DNA of 5,195 bases from the NCBI GenBank assembly GCA_030668045.1, contig DAOUUR010000218.1:1-5195 (forward strand). The letters are read 5' to 3'. Both the position numbers and the translations under genes were made by a program. Position 1 is the first letter of the stretch. The number at the start of each line of letters is the position of its first letter. This DNA is from a bacterium (GTDB taxonomy: Bacteria; Zixibacteria; MSB-5A5; GN15; FEB-12). Shown here piece after piece: positions 1 through 5,195 of the stretch. The notes below the pieces were generated by a model. That model was not told the DNA's origin. It saw nothing but the letters and a program-made list of their open reading frames with translations, and ran no database searches.

Positions 1-1797
1 TCAGCCTCTGGCGCGGATACCGGTGACTACCGATTCTACCTGCATGGCTACTATCAGGCTACGGAGTTGGTCGATACGGTTGCGGTGATGATAGAATCGT
101 CATTCACCGATGGTTGGCCCCAGCAAATTGCCAGCAAGGGTGCCATATCGCCGGTGTGTACCGACCTTGATCGGGACGGTTTCAGGGAACTGGTTGTTGC
201 AAGTGGCAGAGGTCTGTATCTATTTCATTCCGACGGGACAATCGCGGCTGGTTTCCCGGTGTTGCCTCAAATTGACACACGTTGTGTGCCAGCCGTGTAC
301 GATATTGACCGCGACGGCGAAGACGAGATAATCTGCACTAATGACAGCGGTATCTATGTGTTCAATCGGGACGGTTCAATCGTTCCCGGATGGCCGCAAT
401 ACTGCTATACCGGTTCAGTGCCGTACGGATATGGCTACCCCAATCCGACGATTGTCGGCTTCAGTTACTACAACTACGACAACGGTCAGAAGTATCTGGT
501 TGCTGATTCGGCCATTGTCATTATCAACCTGGCTGGTCACATTCTGGCCTATGACTTTGATGGGAGATCGCATTTTGCGTCGCTGGGCGGGCTCTTCGCC
601 TTGTTCGATGCGCGGTCATCGGAGATTTATCGAGAGGGTGGCGAGGTTTCACCGTTTGTGACTTCAGTTGATATTGAGGGCGACGGTCCCACCGAAGTTA
701 TAGCTTCATACAGTTCAGGCTATCCGTATACCGGCGTGGGCGTCTTCAAGTCGATTAACGGTCAACCGGCCTACGATATCAATGATCCAGTGGTTGCCAC
801 CATTGCTTCGGTTCGCGGTACGGCGCTGGCCGACCTTGATGGCGATGAACACCCCGAGATTATCACTGTGGGTGTCGATACTGCCAGCGTTCCGGGTATC
901 TGGGTGACTACCAACGGGTCGGAACCGTACCCCGGTTTCCCTGTTCGTATGCCTGCTGCCGAAGACTGGATCGTTTCTTACCCTGTTATTGCCGACCTAG
1001 ACCTTGATGGATCACCAGAGATTTTGCTGACCACTTTCGAATTTGATGTTACCTCGCTGTATATTTTCAAGGCCGATGGTACTCCCTATATCTCCAGTGA
1101 TGGTCGCCCCGAAGGTGAGGCGTTGGTGCAGGGGGTGACCTTTGCTACCCCTACTGTCGCTAATGTCTTAGGCGATGATTATCCTGAGATATTGATTCGG
1201 TCGGGATACATCATGCCGGGTGGCGGCGAAAAACTATATATCCTGAACCATCAGGCGCAGATCGTTCCCGGGTGGCCGATCTACACACCATCCCGCGCAA
1301 ATCATGTCTTGTCTTCACGTTATGCACCGTTGGTTGATGATCTTGATGGCGATGGCCTCGTCGAGGTTGTCCTGATTGGGGATGATTGGAATATCTTGGT
1401 GTGGGATTTTGAAGCTTCTTATGATGACGGCAATAACAAATCACGTTTTCTATATGACAACATCAACTCCGGTCACTATCGCGGGAGTGCCCTCTCCGTT
1501 GGCGTTGAGGAGCAACCCCCAGTCCTTTTACCGGCGCGAGTCGAGCTTTATCCCAACTACCCCAACCCGTTTAATCCGACAACCAAAATTTCATTTGCGC
1601 TGCCGTCGACCTCACATGTCACGCTGGAAGTGCTTAACATTCTTGGGCAAACAGTTACGACTCTGATTGACGAACACCTTACGGGTGGCCTGTATCGGAC
1701 TGATTTTGATGGTTCTGGCTTTGCTTCCGGTGTCTATTTCTATCGTCTCAATGTGGGCGATCATCTGATTACGCGGAAGATGGTGCTTCTCAAGTGA
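1..1797 (+). CDS. Secreted FG-GAP/VCBS-repeat protein with C-terminal T9SS type A sorting domain (5' partial)
   Basis: The reading frame is open from base 1, with no stop before TGA at 1795-1797, so the true start lies upstream; the TTG at 67 has no ribosome site and is not a credible start. 598 residues are visible. Residues 1-33 (GDYRFYLHG, then VDTVAVMIE) look like the last strands of an Ig-like domain. Next come seven propeller-type repeats with calcium-loop motifs: DLDRDG (residue 55), DIDRDG (101), DIEGDG (224), DLDGDE (278), DLDLDG (332), a degenerate copy (NVLGDDYPEI, near 389) and DLDGDG (447). These alternate with G[WF]P turns at residues 38, 84, 130, 312 and 424. After FLYDNINSGHYRG, residues about 511-598 form a T9SS type A sorting domain (YPNYPNPFNP at 517-526, then GVYFYRLNVG and RKMVLLK at the end). 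In known systems this signal directs export across the outer membrane. The product is therefore probably extracellular or surface-attached. Any catalytic part, such as a protease domain, would lie upstream and cannot be judged here. Confidence 0.93.
   Translation, partial: SASGADTGDYRFYLHGYYQATELVDTVAVMIESSFTDGWPQQIASKGAISPVCTDLDRDGFRELVVASGRGLYLFHSDGTIAAGFPVLPQIDTRCVPAVYDIDRDGEDEIICTNDSGIYVFNRDGSIVPGWPQYCYTGSVPYGYGYPNPTIVGFSYYNYDNGQKYLVADSAIVIINLAGHILAYDFDGRSHFASLGGLFALFDARSSEIYREGGEVSPFVTSVDIEGDGPTEVIASYSSGYPYTGVGVFKSINGQPAYDINDPVVATIASVRGTALADLDGDEHPEIITVGVDTASVPGIWVTTNGSEPYPGFPVRMPAAEDWIVSYPVIADLDLDGSPEILLTTFEFDVTSLYIFKADGTPYISSDGRPEGEALVQGVTFATPTVANVLGDDYPEILIRSGYIMPGGGEKLYILNHQAQIVPGWPIYTPSRANHVLSSRYAPLVDDLDGDGLVEVVLIGDDWNILVWDFEASYDDGNNKSRFLYDNINSGHYRGSALSVGVEEQPPVLLPARVELYPNYPNPFNPTTKISFALPSTSHVTLEVLNILGQTVTTLIDEHLTGGLYRTDFDGSGFASGVYFYRLNVGDHLITRKMVLLK
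379..396 (+). repeat. In-frame 18-bp repeat encoding IVPGWP, copy 1 (copy 2 at 1261-1278)
   Basis: The 18 bases encoding IVPGWP at 379-396 recur at 1261-1278 in the same frame with one mismatch (GGA versus GGG for glycine). The motif closes a propeller repeat, following the strand YVFNRDGS here and YILNHQAQ in the second copy. Identity at the codon level, not only in the protein, points to duplication of a repeat unit or recent recombination between repeats, although strong codon preference could also contribute. Confidence 0.7.
1261..1278 (+). repeat. In-frame 18-bp repeat encoding IVPGWP, copy 2 (copy 1 at 379-396)
   Basis: Second copy of the IVPGWP-coding repeat in the FG-GAP protein; 17 of 18 bases match the copy at 379-396. 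It precedes the last clear calcium loop of the protein, DLDGDG at bases 1339-1356. Confidence 0.7.
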
Positions 1798-3920
1798 TCG
1801 TTCGCTGGCTGGCGATCTGCCTCCTTCTGTTGCCATTGACGGTGGGGGCAAAAGGTACGTTCGACGGTATACCTCAACACTCTCTCAAGTGGCACAGTTA
1901 CTCTCAGGTTACAGTGGTTGAGGACTATGTAGTCGGATTGTCCGACGCCGGTCTGGCCGTGCTTGAGTACAGCCCGGATGATTCATCCTACAGCGTGCTT
2001 CAGCATCTGTATTTTGCAGCGGTGCCGATCAGCCAGAAACAGTATGAGAATCTTATGGTCGTGCAGACGACTGATGACTGCATTCATTTTGTTGATCTGA
2101 CTTCGCTGCCTTCGCTGGAACATATCGGCAGTGTTGCCCCCGGTGTGCCATTCGGCGATTTTGCACTCCACGGCAATGATCTCTACCTGGCGCGATGGTT
2201 CGACGGCATCTCAAGATATGTTGTAACTATTCCTGACGATATCGTCCTGGCCGACATCAGCCGTGCCGGAATTTTGGTAACCCAGGTTGAGGTTGCGGGG
2301 AGCGAATTGTATGCCCTTGACGAATTCAATGGAATCCTTCGATATGACCTGAGCGGACCGAGTTTCGGAGCACTTCAGGAGATATTCACTTTGGCCGAGG
2401 GGGCTAAATCGTTTGCGATCACAGACAGCACGTTGCTGATCCTTCGTCGGGAAGAAGGGATTCTGATTGCGCAATACGGCGACACCGGTCCCGATCTGGT
2501 CGATTCCATAGCGGGGGTCACCAGTCCCCAGGCAATTTTCGCCACCGACTCGACCTATATCGTTCTCAGCGGCAGGACTGCCGAGCAGATCAGGTTATCA
2601 GATTTTTCGCTGAGGGAGAGCGCGATAGTTACCGGGAATGTTCGCGGTGCTGCCATTGTTCAATCATCGGATCGAAATCACCTGCTGGTGCCCAGTGAGG
2701 AGGGTGGCCTCATGGTATATCAATCGGAACCTCTCTCCGACGGTCGAGCCGGGTTATCGGGTTCGGGACCGGTTGACGATCTGATCCTACTTGACGGCAA
2801 ACTTCTGACCGCTGGTTCCGGGAGTCCACTTGAGTTGTATTCTTTCGAAGGGGATGAGCCGGAGTTGGCCGGAGAGTTCTCCGGCTTGAACGGCGCGCGG
2901 TCATTGGATAGAAATGGAGATACGCTGGCGGTGCTGCTTGACGAGCCGCGACGGATTGTCGTTGGCCTGCACCCGAATGATCCGGTTTCGTTCGTGGTGA
3001 TCAAATCGATTGGCCTCGGCGACAGGCTGGTTAGATCGATCCGTTTGTTACCTGCCGGTCGCCCCGACGGAATCTCGCTGGTGGCCGCCATAGGCGATAC
3101 TGAAATTGCATTGTACGAGGCAAATGTTCCTGAACCTCTCGACCCGGTGGCTGAGTGGTTGTTTGATGGGGCTATTCGCGCAATAGAGAGACGTGATACA
3201 CTGGTAATAGTAACCCTTCAGCATAGATTTGAGATTTATCGAATCGACCACTATTTAGATTTGCACCTGCTTGGTGCGCGCGATTTTACCTCTTCGATTT
3301 CCGCATCGGTCTCAAGCGGCTCCCTGGCCTATCTTTTTCAATGGGATCAGGTGAACATAATGGATATTGACGACCCGTTGTGGCCCGAGGATATGGCCGT
3401 GCCCTACTCGCTTCCCGGTCCGATCGTTGATGCCGTTGTTCTTGACGAGATACTTTTTGGCATCGGACCCGATGGCTTGATTGTCTTGAATCTGGCCGAC
3501 ACCATCCCCGAAGTGCTGGCCTTTGGTGGTCGCGGTGGAGGCGTGCTGGCTGTTGAGAACGGTCTGGTGGCCGCCAGTGATGGTGGGTCGGTGCACCTTT
3601 ACGACTTGACTTCCGTCATTCCCAAACGTGTGAGCCTGCCACAAAGCTATGTCCTTTCGCAGAATTACCCCAATCCGTTCAATTCCGGAACCACGATACG
3701 ATTTGAGATACCTTTTCCGTCGCGCGTAGAAATCGACATTTTCAATCTTCTTGGACGCAGGGTCAGAATATTGTTCTCCGGTTTCAGAGAGGCGGGTCAG
3801 GGGCAGGTTCGATGGGACGGAACTGACCAGATCGGGGCGACGGTCGCCAGTGGTGTCTATCTATATCGATTGAGGGTCGGCAATTATTCTGAAGCTCGCA
3901 AGATGCTGTTGCTGAAGTGA
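1794..3920 (+). CDS. Secreted beta-propeller-like protein with C-terminal T9SS type A sorting domain
   Basis: A complete 708-residue protein. The GTG start at 1794 is chosen because it gives a clean Sec signal peptide at once (MIVRWLAICLLLLPLTVGA, likely cut after A19). The start overlaps the upstream TGA as GTGA, so translational coupling is likely. The only purine-rich stretch, GGAAG at 1775-1779, is 14 bases away, too far for a normal ribosome site. Residues about 25-605 are a run of short beta-rich units with propeller-blade character, for example GDFALHGNDLYLARWFDGI, VEVAGSELYALDEFNGILRY, VDDLILLDGKLLTAGS and VDAVVLDEILFGIGPDGLIVL. They resemble LVIVD-type repeats and may form two propellers. 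They lack the DxDxDG loops of the upstream protein. Residues about 614-708 are a T9SS sorting domain: LPQSYVLSQ, YPNPFN at 625-630, VEIDIFNLLGRRV, then GVYLYRLRVG and RKMLLLK at the end. No catalytic motif is visible. It is probably an extracellular binding or structural protein made together with its upstream neighbour. Confidence 0.93.
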   Translation: MIVRWLAICLLLLPLTVGAKGTFDGIPQHSLKWHSYSQVTVVEDYVVGLSDAGLAVLEYSPDDSSYSVLQHLYFAAVPISQKQYENLMVVQTTDDCIHFVDLTSLPSLEHIGSVAPGVPFGDFALHGNDLYLARWFDGISRYVVTIPDDIVLADISRAGILVTQVEVAGSELYALDEFNGILRYDLSGPSFGALQEIFTLAEGAKSFAITDSTLLILRREEGILIAQYGDTGPDLVDSIAGVTSPQAIFATDSTYIVLSGRTAEQIRLSDFSLRESAIVTGNVRGAAIVQSSDRNHLLVPSEEGGLMVYQSEPLSDGRAGLSGSGPVDDLILLDGKLLTAGSGSPLELYSFEGDEPELAGEFSGLNGARSLDRNGDTLAVLLDEPRRIVVGLHPNDPVSFVVIKSIGLGDRLVRSIRLLPAGRPDGISLVAAIGDTEIALYEANVPEPLDPVAEWLFDGAIRAIERRDTLVIVTLQHRFEIYRIDHYLDLHLLGARDFTSSISASVSSGSLAYLFQWDQVNIMDIDDPLWPEDMAVPYSLPGPIVDAVVLDEILFGIGPDGLIVLNLADTIPEVLAFGGRGGGVLAVENGLVAASDGGSVHLYDLTSVIPKRVSLPQSYVLSQNYPNPFNSGTTIRFEIPFPSRVEIDIFNLLGRRVRILFSGFREAGQGQVRWDGTDQIGATVASGVYLYRLRVGNYSEARKMLLLK

Positions 3921-3949
3921 CAAGCGCTTAGCCCGATTGTGTGGAGGCG

Positions 3950-5140
3950 TTACGGACTTTCTGTTCCCTGATCCGAATTCTCATATTCCTGCAAATCAAT
4001 TTCGTAAAAAACACCATTCCGTTCCGGGTGGGCAGGGTCGTTGATGATCACCGGGATTGCTGCCGGATGGTCAATCGGTTCATGAGACAGCGTCTGCACG
4101 CCTCGGTAGCTGGTGGGATAATAGCAGGCAGTCAAAATATGATCCCAGGTGCGGGCATCGGCTGGTGGCTGGTTGTTGGCACGTCCTTCCATGCGGAAAG
4201 TGTAATTGCCAGCCTCGGCCCAGTAGGTGCGGGTAACATAGATTGGGAAGTAGTTTGTTTCGGCGTTGACATACCCACCTAGCCCGGCTCTGGAGTAATA
4301 CGGAAAGGTTGCATCGCCACCAGATTCCAGGTCGATTTGGACGTCGGCTCGGTTCGGTCCGGTGGTGCCGCTTAACATGAGATAGCACTTGCCATGCAGC
4401 ACAATGTATCCGCTGGCTGGAGTGGCGACATAGATTGCAACCAGGTCAGTCATCGTTCCGGTCGTCAACACCTTCTGGTCTATCTCGAATTTTACCGTAA
4501 TGCCGGGTTCATCAAGTATCTCATCGGAGTTGATGGCTGAATCGGGCAGAACCAGGGCTGAGTCGCCATCTCTTCCTTGAAGGATGATGCTGGGCTGCCC
4601 CGAGGTGTCGCTGATGATCAGCGAATGCTCCTGCGCACTCGTGGAAACAGCAAGTTTCCCGGCGTCATCGTGGACTGAGAGACCACCGGACATACGGGCA
4701 AAAGGTACGCTCGAAAGAGACGTTCGAGGCGCGATCGTTTCACCGTTAACGAAGACCTCAAGGAACAGAGCTTCATTTTCTTCAAAGAGAGACGACCACA
4801 GGACGGTGGCCGAGCCGAGAAGGTGGGTGAAGAGGCCGCCGTGAGTAGTCAGGGTTGCCGTTTCCAACCAGACGGCCAGGCCGCCGGTTGAGTCTGCAAA
4901 AAGGCCAAAGGCGAAATCGTATGTTCCGTCAGGCATCGGCTCTCCGGAGGCATCCGTCACACGGCCTTGATAGTTGATTAGATTCGGAGTCGCTGCCACG
5001 CTCCCGGTTACCAGTATCAGGATCAGTGCAAGATACAACCCTGTAGACGACCAAATCGTGGCGGACTGGAGTCCGGTAGGCCGGAGCCCGGTAGGCCGGT
5101 GGAGGATAGAATTCCGTGTTTCTGGCAATAACTTTTCCAT
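3950..5140 (-). CDS. Exported beta-rich protein of the 'INYQGR / SVPFA' family, possibly fibre- or adhesin-like
   Basis: A 396-residue protein read from ATG at 5140-5138 to TAA at 3952-3950. A hydrophobic export signal lies at residues 35-50 (YLALILILVTGSVAA), preceded by an unusually long 34-residue N-terminal region. A later TTG at residue 35 would give a shorter signal peptide but one without positive charge; neither start has a clear ribosome site. Residues 53-152 form a recognisable module: NLINYQGRVTDASGEPMPDGTY, then GGLAVWLE, GLFTHLLGS and APRTSLSSVPFAR. It matches a pattern I know from many secreted proteins of FCB-like bacteria. A linker follows, with ALVLPDSAINSDEILDEPG at 195-213. 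Residues about 213-352 are a beta-rich C-terminal module (GYIVLHGKCYLML, ADVQIDLE, YFPIYVTRTYWAEAGNYTFRMEGR) that looks like a jelly-roll head. The only two cysteines, C252 and C339, lie in that module. There is no T9SS signal; the protein ends in GTESP. Family membership is recalled, not searched, and function is unknown. Confidence 0.88.
   Translation of the reverse strand: MEKLLPETRNSILHRPTGLRPTGLQSATIWSSTGLYLALILILVTGSVAATPNLINYQGRVTDASGEPMPDGTYDFAFGLFADSTGGLAVWLETATLTTHGGLFTHLLGSATVLWSSLFEENEALFLEVFVNGETIAPRTSLSSVPFARMSGGLSVHDDAGKLAVSTSAQEHSLIISDTSGQPSIILQGRDGDSALVLPDSAINSDEILDEPGITVKFEIDQKVLTTGTMTDLVAIYVATPASGYIVLHGKCYLMLSGTTGPNRADVQIDLESGGDATFPYYSRAGLGGYVNAETNYFPIYVTRTYWAEAGNYTFRMEGRANNQPPADARTWDHILTACYYPTSYRGVQTLSHEPIDHPAAIPVIINDPAHPERNGVFYEIDLQEYENSDQGTESP
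5062..5099. repeat. REP-like GC-rich palindromic element with a 15-bp tandem repeat, inside the 5' end of the minus-strand gene
   Basis: Two direct copies of a 15-bp unit lie at 5069-5083 and 5084-5098 and differ at one base. Each contains CCGGTAGGCCGG (5073-5084 and 5088-5099), in which CCGG flanks TAGG. Next to them is an inverted repeat, CGGACT (5062-5067) and AGTCCG (5070-5075), separated by GG. On the minus strand the tandem unit encodes RPTGL twice (residues 15-24 of the exported protein). The mix of a short hairpin and a GTAGGCCGG-type unit recalls repetitive extragenic palindromes, but the element here lies within the apparent coding region. Only this one copy occurs in the window, so its dispersal in the genome is inferred. 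Confidence 0.6.
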
Positions 5141-5195
5141 CTATCTAAATATCGGCAAATCTTTCAGATTATGCAATTCCGAAGATTCTTACCCA
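5141..5195 (-). other. AT-rich upstream region of the minus-strand gene (probable leader/promoter, no definite boxes)
   Basis: These 55 bases precede the ATG at 5140 and are visibly richer in A and T than the flanking coding sequence, as expected of a promoter region. No purine-rich ribosome site lies 5-10 bases before the ATG. A short inverted repeat, AATCT and AGATT separated by GAA, lies at 5158-5170. A weak TTGCAT (5176-5171) and GATATT (5153-5148) pair with 17-base spacing is present on the minus strand but matches the consensus poorly. The region is cut by the window edge. Confidence 0.35.

Noticed and set aside
67..69. TTG at 67 as the start of the first gene
   Set aside because: The frame remains open to base 1 with coding-like beta-strand sequence, and there is no signal peptide or ribosome site at 67.
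1794..1850. Possible lipoprotein signal (LAIC, C9) in the 708-residue protein
   Set aside because: The residue before the cysteine is Ile rather than Gly, Ala or Ser, and the hydrophobic core continues after the cysteine. A standard signal peptidase I site (VGA) fits better.
2720..3091. 123-codon open frame on the minus strand
   Set aside because: It lies wholly antisense to the propeller-like protein, is low-complexity (rich in Ser, Pro and Arg), and has no signal or domain. It is a shadow of the real gene.
3922..3929. AAGCGCTT as a terminator
   Set aside because: It is an 8-bp perfect palindrome with no loop and no T-run, too short to form a terminator hairpin.
3941..4282. 113-codon plus-strand open frame downstream of the second T9SS gene
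   Set aside because: It is antisense to the end of the minus-strand gene, whose domain structure is convincing, and has no recognisable motif or ribosome site.
5062..5099. CRISPR-like repeat array
   Set aside because: There are only two adjacent 15-bp units with no spacers and no nearby cas genes.
5148..5176. Sigma-70-like promoter TTGCAT and GATATT on the minus strand
   Set aside because: It matches 3 of 6 and 4 of 6 consensus positions and would start the transcript almost at the ATG. Such weak pairs are common by chance in AT-rich DNA.

Overview
This window looks like part of a genome from the FCB group or a related uncultured phylum (Zixibacteria, Marinimicrobia, Calditrichaeota or similar). 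The main reason is that two adjacent proteins end in a type IX secretion (T9SS) type A sorting domain of the 'YPNPFNP ... GVYxYRLxVG ... RKMxLLK' kind. A third protein belongs to the 'INYQGR ... SVPFA' family of secreted beta-rich proteins, which from memory is common in the same lineages. None of the three genes has a convincing Shine-Dalgarno site, which also fits that group. The phylum is an inference; the window has no rRNA or other phylogenetic marker.

Layout: (1) Bases 1-1797 (+) hold the 3' part of a large secreted protein with FG-GAP/VCBS-type repeats carrying DxDxDG calcium-binding loops and a C-terminal T9SS signal. Its start lies left of the window. (2) Bases 1794-3920 (+) hold a complete 708-residue secreted protein. 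It has a signal peptide, a long run of beta-propeller-like repeats and a C-terminal T9SS signal. Its GTG start overlaps the previous stop by four bases, so the two are almost certainly co-transcribed and translationally coupled. (3) Bases 3950-5140 (-) hold a convergent gene for a 396-residue beta-rich exported protein without a T9SS signal. A REP-like GC-rich repeat is embedded in its first codons. The two transcription units are separated by only 29 bases (3921-3949), with no visible terminator hairpin. Bases 5141-5195 are AT-rich and are probably the leader and promoter region of the minus-strand gene.

Taken together this is a cell-surface/secretome locus: two linked T9SS cargo proteins built from propeller repeats, and a neighbouring exported protein that may be fibre- or adhesin-like. 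I see no enzyme active site, RNA gene, CRISPR array, transposase or phage gene. The most unusual items are the repeat-invaded 5' end of the minus-strand gene, the propeller-only composition of the second T9SS cargo, and the C-terminal beta module of the minus-strand protein, which I cannot assign to a named family.
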